Source of the DNA: Cycas panzhihuaensis
Taxonomy: Eukaryota > Cycadophyta
Assembly: GCA_023213395.1 (NCBI GenBank)
Contig: CM041465.1
Span: 200,577,741-200,641,740 of the forward strand
DNA: 64,000 nucleotides
Direction of reading: 5' to 3'
The notes below the pieces were generated by a model. It did no database searches. It had not been told where the DNA came from and saw nothing but the letters and a program-made list of their open reading frames with translations. The number at the start of each line of letters is the position of its first letter. Position 1 is the first letter of the stretch. This document shows positions 1 to 11,640 of the stretch, in pieces. The position numbers and the translations under genes are program-made.

Positions 1-35
1 TACTATTGTAGTTGCTCCAAGTTACACCAAATCTT

Positions 36-470
36 TATCAAATTACTGATATCCATATGAATATAACTCCATCTACTAAATCACATGGGTAACTAGCTAT
101 TGTGATCACTATTTCTATAGGTAGTCACTATGGTTATGTGGTTCAATTAGCTTCATCACTAGCACTACTTTAGAAATACGTCATCCTATATAGTCTATTG
201 AGTGTACTAAAAATATGTAAGAGTAACTAGAAAGAGTATCCTACCTCTTACTAAATGGGACTATAAGATATTTTTCTTCGGTATCTAATAGTTAAAAATA
301 TAATAGTGGATATTATGGCCTCAAATTTACCATTATGGGCTCCAAATCATACTTTAATATGCCACTATGGGCTTACAACATGCCATTATAGACTTTATCA
401 TGCCACCATGAGCTTTATCACACCACTATAAGCTTATAATGGTCTTTATGGGCTTATAAGTCATGACTCT
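36..470. repeat. Dispersed repeat family, copy 1
   Basis: It shares an ordered series of short blocks with 11200-11620 and 45220-45600: 'ccatatgaa', then 'cacatgggtaa' or 'gcatgggtca', then a block ending 'cctcttact..a..ggacta', then 'atctaatag', then 'tatggcctcaaa'. All three copies run in the same direction on the plus strand. Confidence 0.7.
304..470. repeat. Degenerate tandem repeat, unit about 20 bp
   Basis: About seven imperfect units resembling 'tgccactatgggcttaca' follow each other, with the core 'ccattatgggct' or 'ccactatgggct' changing by single transitions from unit to unit. Spacing is irregular (about 20-32 bp). The family copy at 11540-11600 has only about three units, so the expansion seems specific to this copy. 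Confidence 0.6.
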
Positions 471-1232
471 AATACATAATGGGTCTTAGTATCTAAAAAA
501 ATCTATAAGAATGAGGATTTCATTACTCCCTCAAAGGTTGTAAGGCCAATATTACATGATAATTTTTAATGTAGCATAAATCATATATAGTAGTATTTCA
601 TAGAAGACATATACATGTATATCATACTCATGTAGCCTAAGTGAATCTCACACCAAAAAGTAATTAAACTAAGATATTTTCCTCTTGTTATTAGCTATTT
701 GTAGTTGATCATTACCTGGTATTATTGAGAAAGAACTCCTTCTTAATACCAAACTCTTCAAATTCATCACATATCTTTGGCTTTCATATTTAGCTAATCA
801 TATGCAATACCTTCTATAAGGTCTTATATGCTAAATCAATAATAACATCTCCATTAGTCACCTCATAGGGTGCTAAGAATCATTAGAAATAGCCATATTT
901 ATGCTTACTTTTTAAATAAACTTAGGTTATATAATATTAAACTTCAGTCATCATGTAAGATGTTGGCATTGAATGATTAAAGATAGCCTTTAAGGACTTA
1001 TATGGAATTAATTTTAATATTTGTTAAGTATATAATTTTTTTTAATTCAATTTTGAACTTCATTTTCACTTACAAGATAAACTCAAATGGTGTCAAATAA
1101 GTAGTCATTTTGAAGAGGGATAAAATAAGATTCCAAGTGAACTGATAGAATCAAGATTAGAGTCCATATGAGAAAGATGTGAAGAAAATAATGTAAATAT
1201 ATACTTAAAGATCAAAAAATACTTTTGAAAAG

Positions 1233-1803
1233 TGTTAGACAATATGACAATAATGTTTTAGGGGGATCCAAGGGGGTAGGAGCTCCTCTTAGCCAAGGGA
1301 TGCAAGGGGTGTAGTAATCCCCGACCCATAAAGTTAACATTGTAAAACATACTAAATTATAAAGAGAATCAAGGTTGTTTATTCAAAATACCCCAAATTT
1401 GATGGTGGAGATTTGTGCCTTATATGACTCTCTCATATAGTCTGATTTAGGGTGTTTTTTCATTATGTTGATGATATTTGATGTGTTGAGTGAACTGTAT
1501 TGAGAAGAGATGGTTAGTTGTTATTATTGCAAGCATTCTACTATAGATTATGTATATTTCTCCATTCTTGGATAAAAAAGATCAATATCTTTCCTATGTG
1601 GATATTTCCCTAATATACTGCTAGGGTTTTACCACATTATATCTAGTGTATATGTGATGCTTTGACTTTCTGATTTATTTATTATATTATCTCTAGTTTA
1701 AGAACTTGTATGTTAAATTTTAGTTTCAATTCCTATAACTAGTTGCAAAATAGTTTAGATCTTAGTGGTATTTTCTGGTTATTGGGACCTAGTTTTCTCA
1801 ACA
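1233..1803 (+). repeat. 5' LTR of copia element 1
   Basis: It begins TGTTAGACAATATGAC and ends TTTCTCAACA. It aligns along its whole length with 5848-6463 but lacks about 45 bases present there (5880-5925 in the 3' copy). The many differences between the two copies are largely transitions. Confidence 0.93.
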
Positions 1804-1805
1804 AG

Positions 1806-1818
1806 TGGTATTAGAGAC
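1806..1818 (+). other. Primer-binding site of copia element 1
   Basis: TGGTATTAGAGAC two bases after the LTR is the usual plant copia initiator-tRNA-Met site TGGTATCAGAGC with C-to-T and other changes. Confidence 0.85.
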
Positions 1819-1887
1819 ACTTTTATTTTTGTAGTGAGTTTGTAAAGGTTTTGGTATCAATATTTTCTATACCAAATAGTGAAATTG

Positions 1888-2640
1888 ATGAATGCAAAGT
1901 TTGAGGTGAAGAAATTTAATGGCAAGAATAACTTTGAGATGTAGAAGCTAAAAGCGTATGATGTTCTAGTACAATAGGGATTATATAAAACTATGGAAGG
2001 CAAGTCAAAGAAATCTACAGGGATAGATAATGATAAATATGATGATCTAGATAAAATAGCTCTTAGCACAATATAATTATACTTGGCAAATAAAGTTCTT
2101 TTTAATATCACAGAGGAGAAGACAATAGCAAAATTATGGACCCAGTTGGAAGGCTTGTACATGACCAAATCAGTGACAAATTGGATCTACTTCAAGAGGC
2201 AACTATACTCATTATAGTTAAAAAAGGTACAACAATTCTTAATCATTTAAATATTTTAAATACTCTTATTTGTTAGTTGGTTGGTATCAATGTTAAGATT
2301 GAGAATAAAGATAAGGCTATCACCTTGTTATATTCATCACTAAAATCTTAGGATAATATTATCACCTCAATTAATTTTATCACTACAGATGAATTAGACT
2401 ATGATTCTATTTTGAGTGCCTTACTGATATAAGAGATGACGAGGAAGTTCAGTATTGAAACCTCCACACTAGAAGTTATGATAAGAAGGGGTAGAATAAT
2501 TGCGAGAGGACAAATCTCTAGGAATACATTGAGGTCAAAGTCAAAAGGCAAGAAGGGTAAGCTCAAATATTAGCACTACAATAAGACATGTCACCTCAAG
2601 AAGGATTGCTATAAAAGGAAGGAGTCCCAAAAGAATTAAG
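1888..2640 (+). pseudogene. copia gag remnant
   Basis: This region once coded the nucleocapsid precursor that packages element RNA. The likely start is the ATG at 1888, followed by readable copia gag stretches such as MNAKFEVKKFNGKNNFE and later QLEGLYMTKSVTN. The zinc knuckle is at about 2569-2610. It reads Y-stop-HYNKTCHLKKDC, so the first two Cys of a CX2CX4HX4C knuckle have become Tyr by G-to-A change, while His and the last Cys remain. Several Trp and Gln codons are now TAG. Gag and protease appear to have been read in one frame, as usual in plant copia. Confidence 0.85.
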
Positions 2641-5600
2641 ATCCTGCCAATGAGCCTAATCAGGTGGAGTCAAATTAAGGTACAAATGATAATGTCTTGG
2701 TTGCTTATAATATTTCCCATTATCATCATGATTACTTATTAGATTCGAGTGCTTTACACCATATGTATTTGCACAAGAGTTAGTTTTCATCATACCAACC
2801 TCTTTATGGTGGTGATATACTTATAGGGAATGAAGTTTCCTATAAGACAATGAGCATTAGTAGCATTAGAATTAAAATGTTTGATGGTGTAGTGAGAACA
2901 TTAACTGAAGTTATACATGTACCTGATCTAGAAAGAATTTGATTTCCTTACATGAACTAGATTATAGTGGTTATAAGTACACAGGTCATGAAGGAGTCTT
3001 GAAGGTCTCAAAGGGCACCTTGGTTGTTATGAAAGGCTTAAAGAAAGGAAACCTTTATATTTTAGTGGGAAGTATAAATATTAGCCATACAACTACAACA
3101 TCAAAGATTATAGAAGATCTAGCTCAGTTATGGCATTAAAGACTTGGGCATATGAGTGAGAGAGGACTTAAGGTGCTAATGATCCATAAGTTACTTCCTA
3201 ACTTGTAGCTTTTAGATTTAACTTTTTGTAAACATTTTGTTTTTATAAAATAGTATAGACTTAGGTTTAAAGTAAGGAATCACACTAGTAAAGGTGTTCT
3301 AGATTATGTATATTTAGATGTGTGGGGACCAAGCCCTATAATATCTTATGGAGGATTATTATACTTTATCATATTTATAGATAATTACTCTAGAAGGATA
3401 TGGGTCTATTTTTTAAAAAGAAAATTTAAAGTTTTCAGTGTATTTAAGTAGCTTAAGACTCTAGTTGAGAAGAGCATTGGTAGGTCAATCAAATATTTAA
3501 GAACTAATAATGGAGGCAAGTTCAACTCTTTTAAGTTTAAGAACTATTACAAAGAAGTTAGGATCAAAAGGCATAAGACTACTAGCTATACTCTATAGTA
3601 GATTGGCATAGCTAAGCACCTGAACAAGACACTCTTAGAAAGAGTGAGAAGCATGCTAAGTAATATAGAAGTAGAGTAGGGCTTATGGGTAGAATATGTT
3701 CAAATAATTTGTTATTTGGTAAATAGGTCACTTTTACTTATAATATACTACAAGATTCCTGAAGAGGTATGGACTGGACACTTATATAACTATTCAAATT
3801 TGAAAGTTTTTGGTTATGATGCCTATGCCTTGACTAATAAAAGTCAACATTTAAAGTTAAACCTAAAATCCAAGAGATATATATTTATTGGGTATGGTGA
3901 TAAAGATGGTGTGAAGGGATATATGTTGTGAGATCCTGTTGCCTAAAAAATCACTATTAATAAAGATGTTGTATTTGATGAATCTTTGTTTGTAAAATCA
4001 AACAATATAAAAGTTGAAATGAAATAGGAGTAGAAAACTGAACATCAATTGGTTAAGCTTGAGATCCAACCATATTTAGAAATGAAAAAGTGGGAAGAGC
4101 TTTCTAAAGATGAATCTATAGTAGATTTATAAGAGTATGTGGATACTCCTCCACCAATTATTAGAAGATCTATATAAGTTAATCATCCACCCATTAGGTA
4201 TAACCCTTCTATTTCTATTACTTTGGTTTCTAATAATGGTAAGCCTACATGCTATTAGAAAGTAGTAGATGATATCCATAGTGAGAAGTGGAAGAGGGCT
4301 ATGTAGGAAGAGATAGATGCTTTGAAGAAAAATAATTCATAGGACTTGGTAGAACTTCCACACAGTAGGAAGATTATTGGTTATAGGTGGGTTTTCAAGA
4401 AGAAAATAGATGTTGATAGAAAGGTTGATAAATACACAAAAAGACTAGTGGTTAAAGGCTTTACACAAAAAGTAGTTATTAATTTTCATGAGATCTTTTC
4501 ACCAGTTATTAAACTTCTTTCAATTCATATTTTATTAGCATTGGTAGCTTCTCTTAAGTTGGAGTTGGAGTAGTTAGATGTAAAAATAATTTTTCTTCAT
4601 GGAGATTTAGATAAGGAGATCTATATAAATCAGTTAGAAGGGTTTGTATAGGATGGCAAGGAAAGACTTATTTATAAGCTTAGGAAATTATTATATGGCC
4701 TAAAGCAATCATCCAGGCAATGGTATATGAAGTTTGATACCTTCATAGAGAAACAAAATTCTAAAGGAAGTGAGTATGATCATTGTGTTTACTTTAAATT
4801 ATTGGATAATTACTTATTCATTATCTCGGTATTATATATTAATGACATGTTAGTTGTAAGCAAGAGTAAGATAAAAATCAATAAGTTAAAGGCTCAATTG
4901 GCTAAGACTTTTGATATGAAGGATCTAAGAGCTATAAAATAAATCTTAGGCATGGAGATATATAGAGATAGGAAAAATAGTAAGCTATGGTTATCACAGT
5001 AGAATATGTGGAGAGGGTGCTAACTAGATTTGGTATAGAAAATATGAAACTAGTTAGTATTCTGTTGGCTTCCCATTTCAAGATTTCTTCAAGCATGAGT
5101 CTTAGTAGTAAAGAAGAAAAAGATTATATATCTCATATAACTTATTCCAGTATAGTAGGAAGTTTAACGCATGCCATGGTATATACAAGACCTAACATTT
5201 CATATACAGTCGATGTAGTTAGTAGGTCTATGGCAAATCCAGGAAAGGAACATTGGGTAGCAGTGAAATTAGTGCTTCATTATTTGAGGGGCATAAGTGA
5301 ATATTGCATCACATTTGGTGGTATGAATAATCAGGTTTATGGATATATTGATTTAGACTTTGCAAGAGATTTAGATAAGAGAAGGTCTATTTTAGATTAT
5401 ATGTTTACTCTTGCAAACAGTCTAGTTAGTTAGATGTCAAAATTATAGAGTATAATTGCATTATTAACTATAAAAGTAGAATATATTACTACAACACATT
5501 CTTGTAAGGAAATAATCTAGTTATAGGATTTATTGGTTGAGCTTGGAAGGAAACAAAAAAAGGTAAAGGTATTTTATAATAGTTAAAGTACCATTTACTT

Positions 5601-5780
5601 AGCAAAGAATCTAACTTATTATAATAAGATAAAGCATATTACTCTTAAGTACCATTTTGTTAGACATGTTATAGAAGTAAGTGGAGTAGAACTTGAGGAG
5701 GTTAGCACAAAATAGAATTATGTTGACATGTTCATAAAATAAGTACTATTGGAGAAATTCAAATAGTGTTTGACTTTTCT
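2640..5780 (+). pseudogene. copia pol remnant: protease, integrase, RT, RNase H
   Basis: Domains in order. Protease reads LLDSSALHHM at about 2740, so the active DSG has become DSS. The pre-integrase region has RLGHMSERGLK at about 3140. The integrase core has LDVWGPSP (about 3315); its second catalytic motif now reads TNNGGKF, Asp to Asn. RT runs from about 4280 to 4980, with GYRWVFKKK, LDVK..FLHGDL and LLYGLKQ still legible. The catalytic YVDD is now YIND at 4835-4846. RNase H has VYGYIDLDFARDLDKRRS, and the usual end motif ADILTKP reads VDMFIK. Stops within this span fall mainly at Gln positions. One-base losses near 2936 and 5004 shift the frame. The sequence style is of the broad Tork/SIRE-like plant copia type; the lineage is not certain. 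Confidence 0.93.
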
Positions 5781-5837
5781 TAGTTTATAGAAAAGTTAAT
5801 GAATGGTCTAGGAAAGGTATCAGGTAAATTATTATCA

Positions 5838-5847
5838 AGGTGGAGTT
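5838..5847 (+). other. Polypurine tract of copia element 1
   Basis: AAGGTGGAGT lies immediately 5' of the TGTTAG start of the 3' LTR. It is the usual priming site for plus-strand DNA synthesis. Confidence 0.8.
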
Positions 5848-6463
5848 TGTTAGATAATATGACAATAATATTTTGGAGGCAAAAATTTTAATAAGTTGGC
5901 AGCACGGTTTTCCCCCCTAAACTTTCTCAAGGGGATCTAAGGGGGGTAGGAGGCCTTCTTGGTCAGGGGGTGTAGTAGCCCCTAACCCAAAAAGCTAGCA
6001 TTATAAAACATATAAAATTATAAAGAGAATCGAGGTCATTCATTTAAAATACCTTAGATTTGATGATCAAGATTTGTGCCTTGTATGACTCTCTTATATA
6101 CCCCAATTTAGGGTGTTTTTTATTATGTTGATGGTATTCAATATATTGGATGTATTGTATTGAGAAGAGGTGACTAGTTATTGTTGTTATGAGCATTTTG
6201 CTACAAATTATATATATTTTTCCATTCTTAGATAAAAGAGATCGATACCTTTCTTGTATGTATATTTCCTTAATACACTGCTAGGATTTTACTATGATAT
6301 ATCTAATGTATATATGATACTTTGGCATTCTGATTTATTTATTGTATTATCTTTGGTTTAAGAACTTGCATGTTAAATTTTAGTTTCAATTTCTGTAACT
6401 AGTTGTAAAATAGTTTAGATCTTGGTGGTGGTTTCTAGTTACTGAGACCTAGTTTTCTCAACA
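5848..6463 (+). repeat. 3' LTR of copia element 1
   Basis: Starts TGTTAGATAATATGAC, ends TTTCTCAACA, and is followed at once by the AAAAG target duplication. It is 45 bases longer than the 5' LTR because of the segment around 5880-5925. Confidence 0.93.
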
Positions 6464-6468
6464 AAAAG

Positions 6469-8284
6469 ATGCTTAACACTTTTAACATTAGACCCTTGGT
6501 TATCCTATCACCTCCATGTGACCAATGATTGGTAGATGGGGGGCTAATAGAACTAAAAATTGTTTAATATGATTAAAATTTTTAAAACACTTTGATTTTT
6601 TTTTTAACATAGATTTCAAAGTATATAAAAAATTCTTTAATTTAAAAATACCATTGTAAAACATCAAAACCTAATATAAGAAAAGTTTGCCATTTTATTT
6701 CTTCATCTTATAATTTTGATCTAGTTACTAGTACATGGTAGAAATATTTTAATTATGGGAAGGGCATGCATGAGTCAATCTCTTCTCCACTGAGCAAGGA
6801 ATTTTGTCAAAATAAAAGACTCTAGATCTTTTGCTTCATCAAGGGTCACACAAAGAAAATTTATCGCAAGAATGTTATATAACTCTAAAAATGGTAGCTA
6901 TCTTCATAGGGATAAGCACACACTAACATTATATATAGAGTCATTCCATATGACCATGCATCTACTACATCTCTTATTTCCTAAATAACAATGGGCAATA
7001 TGGCAAGCTTTAGATCAAGTGGTTATTTTCCAAGAGGGAATTCAATTAATCTTGTTTCTCTCTCATCTCATCACCTACAGTAAATATTGTAGGCTACATT
7101 TAACAGTGCCATATATCACTATGGAAAAGCTTTAGAAACCCTAACTAGGGTATTGTTCTAACACTTGCCCCTCATTTGAGCTATTAAGAGATAACTTGTA
7201 TATGTAGACTACCTATGAGAGTAGTCGTTAAAATATGATGCCAAGAGGAATTTGGTTATTTTCATATCTTATGAGGCTAGGATGTATATAAGGACTCTAC
7301 ATATTTATCTAAGATTGCTATACAATAGGCTAAAGAGAGAAGGAAAGCCTACATCTATGACTAAGTAGTTGGAAGAGAGAGTACTTATCTTGTAGAAGGA
7401 AAATTAAGTGTTGAGTGAAAAATACAACCATAAATGAAACCAATAGATCTGGAATGCAAAGCAGGAGAAACCATATCTAAATCTTTAGTACTTTCCATTA
7501 AACCCTCTACTCCATAATATGAAGGCATATATGATGATGACAGATTATGAGACCTTTATGAACTTGAAGGTATATGCATAACTAGAGATCTTATTATATA
7601 ATGTGTCTAATGAAGAAGTCAGACTAGATAGTAAAGAAGCTAAAGACAAAAGTGGGGTTATTTCTGAGGACTAGTTAAAGGCAAACTCCATGAATATATT
7701 TTAAAGGGTGTATAAAGATCATATATAAGTTCATAGATATAAGAAAGTTACATGAATATTTAAATGGAGAGATAATATAGTGGATAAAATATAGATAAAT
7801 GCTTATAACTGTAGGGTAGAAAATAGCCATTGATATATGACTGCAACCTTTTAAGGAGAAATAAATAGTTTATATTTTAACAACAAAGACTCCCAATAGT
7901 AATCTTAAAGATTTTTTAAAAACATAACATATATTCTCTAACTTTTAAAGGAATAAACAAGCCTATATTTAAGCTGTTGGGATGGCTAGTCTCATGTGCT
8001 CATGTTAACATCAATGGGCCTTTATTTTTATCCAAATAATCTCCTTATAAGCTAGATCTATAGCTCTAAATCTATAATTTTACTTTTTAATCTTCAACAT
8101 TTAACAATCGAAAGAAACTTACTATTAGCACATGAATCCTCCTCCTCATAAAATAAAATTTGTTAAGAAAATATGACCTAGTGATATATAAGTTTGATAA
8201 AGAACATAACTATGAGATCTCTTACTCAAAAGATGAATCTCATGATTGAATGGGTGGTCCCTAAAGGGATCAAACCTCATTCGA
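6469..8284 (-). other. Gene-less interior of the older element, right of copia 1
   Basis: Continuation of the remnant interrupted by the copia insertion. I see no reading frame with a recognisable domain on either strand. The most conspicuous piece is around 7130-7180 (AAACCCTAACTAGGG), a short palindromic-looking AAACCCTA motif of the kind common in plant promoters and LTRs. I give it no function. Confidence 0.4.
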
Positions 8285-8298
8285 ACTCTGATACTAAA

Positions 8299-8624
8299 TG
8301 TTGGATATGGTATTAAAGTGATATCACATCTTAAGAGAAGAATTATAAGACATAAAGATGGAAAATAAAAATGAAAACTACTTGTTGTGTTACTATACAA
8401 AATATATATACATATGTAGGATACTCACATGTATGTGAGATCTCTTAAGATCAATAATAGAGTGTTCTTAACTATTTGGTACACAAATCAAGATGCCACT
8501 TACACACATGTTAAGATGAGTATAATATAATAATCAAAATAATCTTAAGGGTTACAAAAGCATGAACGAAAGATCTAGATAATGACTAATGAATTAAACA
8601 TCACTCAAAATATTATATCCAATA
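8299..8624 (-). repeat. LTR of a minus-strand element, with primer-binding site on its left
   Basis: To the left, 8285-8296 reads ACTCTGATACTA, the reverse complement of a TGGTATCAGAG-type primer-binding site with one C-to-T change, two bases from an LTR-like start TGTTGGATATGG. The right end reads TATATCCAATA, matching an expected ...CCAACA with C-to-T. This is the layout of a 5' LTR of a minus-strand element whose body lies to the left. A partner LTR is not visible in the window. Confidence 0.6.
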
Positions 8625-8999
8625 TTTCTACCATAATTATTAATTCTACTCAAATAGCATAAGTTATTAGTTCTCTTTATTCTTTGTTGAATTAAGGAAC
8701 ACATCCTTAATTGGGAAATTCAAGGTATCAAAACTCTCAAATTAACATTAAACCATATCTTTAATTATTGTTATCATCACTCAATAATCTAGTTTTTTAA
8801 GTTCATCCATCCTTTTAATTAGGCTTACAATCTATACCTCAATTTCTTATATCTCATGGTACTTACCTAAAAATCCATATGGGAGCACCTAGATTTCAAG
8901 TATATTTGTATCTTTATGGAGCCCCTCAACCACAATAAACTTTTCAAACTCAATATATTTCCACTTTTCTACTTTCATAGTCTGTGAAGTTTTTAAATC

Positions 9000-10123
9000 C
9001 TTTTATATAAGTTCTTCAACCTAGTTGGTTTAGCATTAGAGTCATATAACCCATATTTATCAGCATAACCCTCCTTTGGATTCTATCCATTCAAAAGTAA
9101 TTCAACCATGCCAAATATATTTTGTCCTACCACAGTTCTAATTATCCTTATGCAAGCTTTTGTAGGTATTATATAGATTATATGGATAGCCCTCTTATAC
9201 TTAGTATTCAAATTACTCCTCTTTGCCTTCTTATCCATTTATTATCTCACTTTGAGGGTACATACAAAGAAGATCTACAAAATCATATTTATGGTTTTTA
9301 CTTAGCATGTTTACAATGACAACATAATAACAATGCTCTTTGCCTCCTCTTTTCATGTATGTTTTTTTATTATGTACTTCAACATTTTATGGATTGCCTT
9401 CTCACTCTATTCCTACCTTCTAATAACTAGTTGATCAAATTTTCACCTATTTTAATATAGAAAAATCTACTAATTTGGGGGTAAAAACACTCTTATCTAC
9501 TAAGTAAAGTCATGACGAGACTTGTTATAAATTTACAAAATGGTTTTAAGGCTTAGTCTTTGTATTAAAATGTTAATATCCTAATAGTCTTCTTGTTATT
9601 TTATGTCTGAATGTTATTAGACAATAACTACACTTTAAAATACTAAATATAATTCCTTCTTGTTACTAATACACCTTCACTAAAGCTCTTATAATTGAAA
9701 TACTTAAAATCTAAGTTTGCATTGTGCCTCTCTCAAAACCTCTTAATCATAAATAAGATAAGCCCAAATCTTCTAAGGAACCTTAATCAACTGCTTAAGA
9801 TAAATTATTGGATCTGATTATGTCAATCCTTTATAGCTTAGGGTATAAATTGAGTTCCCTTACTCTAGTAGAAACAAATCATAAAAAAAAGGAATTAACT
9901 ATAACCATTACACTTACTGAGAAATGCATTCCTCTACTTAAAGAATATACTAAATAGTGGTTCTCTTTACACAAAATGAAGAGTCATTCTAATAATAAGT
10001 GTTGGATTTTATATAAGATGACATTTTGATCTCACACTTAAAATTAGTCTAAATCTAATTTAGACCAACCCATCCATAAAAATCCTTTCCTTGATTACAG
10101 TAATAATAACAACAATAGGAAGA
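9000..10123 (+). pseudogene. Ty3/gypsy gag remnant
   Basis: Readable in shifting frames. At about 9240-9318 the frame gives HFEGTYKEDLQNHIYGFYLA, which resembles the start of the retrotransposon gag domain (FxGxxxEDPxxHxxxF). At 9970-10002 it gives HKMKSHSNNKC, the HxxxxHxxxxC half of the CX2HX4HX4C knuckle seen also in the Tat-like gypsy at about 18030. The gag is interrupted at 10123 by the element with GAAGA target duplications and resumes at 32897. No pol is visible on either side, so this host element was non-autonomous or has lost pol by deletion. Confidence 0.55.
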
Positions 10124-10436
10124 TGTTGGGATGTAATATTAAATTCATGTAATAGCTTTTCCTTATGTTGACTAGGATATGCACATATTAAAGCACTCTT
10201 AATAGGTGGGATATGCTAAGAGTTGTACTAATATTCATAGGTTATTATAGAGGTTCCAATGTTGTGATTAACCCACAAAGAGGTCATTGTAACTATATAT
10301 ATACTTAATCATCTAATGCAACCCTTTGAGGGATGTATATTCTTGCACTAATTCTATTATATGCTTTCATAGTATATGTTTATATGATCTCTTTGCTTCT
10401 ATTATTTTATATAATTATTGTTCTATTCTTCTTACA
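10124..10436 (+). repeat. 5' LTR of the small element
   Basis: Starts TGTTGGGATGTAATATT and ends TTCTTACA. It matches 32586-32896 throughout, for example 'aataggtgggatat', 'cccacaaagaggt' and 'ctttgagggat'. Confidence 0.92.
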
Positions 10437-10438
10437 TA

Positions 10439-10450
10439 TGGTATCAGAGC
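10439..10450 (+). other. Primer-binding site of the small element
   Basis: TGGTATCAGAGC, unchanged from the plant initiator-tRNA-Met consensus, two bases after the LTR. Its last five bases AGAGC recur at 30778-30782 as the target duplication of the gypsy inserted here. Confidence 0.9.
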
Positions 10451-10451
10451 A

Positions 10452-10832
10452 TATTTCGCCAAAACCTATCCTCTTCATTTACATTGGAATTATATTGGTA
10501 AGTTCATATATGTTGTATGATTTTGTAGGAAATAGTTGATGGATGTTAATTATATTTGGTAGATTACATCATGTTTTGTTAACATGATGTATGAAGTTTG
10601 ATTAATGCAATGTGATGTATGATGATGTAATTTGTATTCTTGTTGTTATTCACCGATGATGTAAATTATGGCATCAAAGTTTTCTTTTATGATCAACTCG
10701 ACCTCATTCTTATTTTAATGTTTGGTGTTCTCATCTTATTTTCAAGATTTCACCCAAGATTTTGTTGTTTATCATCTTTTGGGCTTGTACTTAATGAATT
10801 TCACTTGATTCTAAGTTCATCTACTTATTAAT
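10452..10832 (+). repeat. 5' LTR of the Tat-like gypsy, first part
   Basis: Begins TATTTCGCCAAAACC (TG changed to TA; the 3' LTR has TGTTTCACTAAAACC) and matches 28305-28695 up to the TTAAT target duplication of the nested minus-strand element. Short open frames here (10326-10831) are LTR sequence, not genes. Confidence 0.92.
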
Positions 10833-11131
10833 TATTAGAATTAGGAATGTAATAATCACATCAAACCCTAATGATAAGTAAAAGAATAAAGCAATAAAGT
10901 ACAAAAGATAAAGTATGTACAAAATAGATACCATGTTGGACAATTGGCCAAAACTCAATTTTGAATAATGAAGAGTACATACTTATAATACAAGCTCACC
11001 ACTAGTGAGAGAACCCCATTGGACTACTTAGAGGTGGCACATATATAAAGGTGGCCCACAACTCTAATATAAAATATAAAAAATAGAGAGAGATTACATA
11101 GGGTTAATGTAATTAGGTATTACACCAAACA
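10833..11131 (-). repeat. 3' LTR of the 3.2-kb element
   Basis: Starts TATTAGAATTAGGAATG (TG changed to TA) and ends ACACCAAACA. It is very similar to 13705-14003 over its whole length, with visibly fewer differences than the LTR pairs of copia element 2, so this insertion is among the younger ones. Confidence 0.92.
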
Positions 11132-11159
11132 TTACCCCATGTAATAGTCAATTACATAA

Positions 11160-11640
11160 ATGTCATCACATCAAATGATAGCTTGAGTCTTCAAAAGTCT
11201 GTTGGATCATAAACACTACTGCACAGAATAAAAAAACTAACGAAGTCCATATGAAGTGGATTCTATCTATCAGAATGCATGGGTCATCACCTGCTACAAC
11301 CGCTAATTGGGTAGAAACTCCCTTTGTGTATGTGGATCAATCATGACCTAGCAAGAGTAGCTAAATAATGTCCCAACCCTTGCTTATATGGGAGTGCAAG
11401 CAGAAAAAATATATATAAAGCACATGGCGCATGGCATATGCAAGCAAGAGTAGCTTCTAAAAGTGTGTCCTACCTCTTACTCAATAGGACTAGCACTTCA
11501 TCAGCATCTAATAGCCACAAATACAATGGCACTATGGCCTCAAACATGCTACATGGGCTAAAAGATGCCTCATTAGGCTAACAACTTGCCACCATGGGAA
11601 AATATAACTAGCATTATAAATTTTTACGTGACTAAAATAA
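11160..11640. repeat. Dispersed repeat family, copy 2
   Basis: Contains the ordered blocks 'gtccatatgaag', 'gcatgggtca', 'gtcctacctcttactca', 'atctaatagcca', 'tatggcctcaaa' and 'gccaccatggg', shared with 36-470 and 45220-45600. It lies just inside the left LTR. Confidence 0.75.

Larger units (their letters stand above)
1..1232 (-). mobile_element. Remnant of a minus-strand LTR element, left of the copia insertion
   Basis: No open gene is seen. The first 480 bases are one copy of a repeat family also present inside two other minus-oriented LTR elements (11160-11640 and 45200-45600). In both of those the repeat lies just right of the left LTR. I therefore infer that this is the 3' interior of a similar element whose left LTR is outside the window. 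Its right LTR may be 8299-8624. On the minus strand around 840-660 there is a very weak integrase-like stretch (reading GIKKEFF), not enough to call a domain. The sequence resumes at 6469 after the copia insertion. Confidence 0.45.
1233..6463 (+). mobile_element. Ty1/copia LTR retrotransposon, structurally complete, coding region dead
   Basis: A 5.2-kb element with two LTRs (1233-1803 and 5848-6463), a primer-binding site after the first LTR and a purine tract before the second. It is flanked by an exact 5-bp target duplication AAAAG at 1228-1232 and 6464-6468. Inside, gag, protease, integrase, reverse transcriptase and RNase H follow in the copia order on the plus strand. Each domain is recognisable, but the frame is cut by many stops, mostly TAG or TAA where the family has Gln, and by at least two one-base losses (near 2936 and near 5004). 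It cannot make a polyprotein. It lies in the older element remnant that continues at 6469. Confidence 0.95.

Noticed and set aside
660-840. Gypsy-integrase-like words on the minus strand (GIKKEFF, NDQLQIAN)
   Set aside because: Only a few residues fit and the frame shifts between them. This is too weak to annotate without a profile search.
1857-2168. Minus-strand open frame of 103 codons
   Set aside because: It lies antisense to the copia gag remnant. The plus strand carries clear gag wording, and the minus frame has no motif.
10326-10831. Several short open frames rich in Leu, Ile and Tyr
   Set aside because: They lie within LTR sequence duplicated at 28305-28690 and 32586-32896 and have no coding signature.
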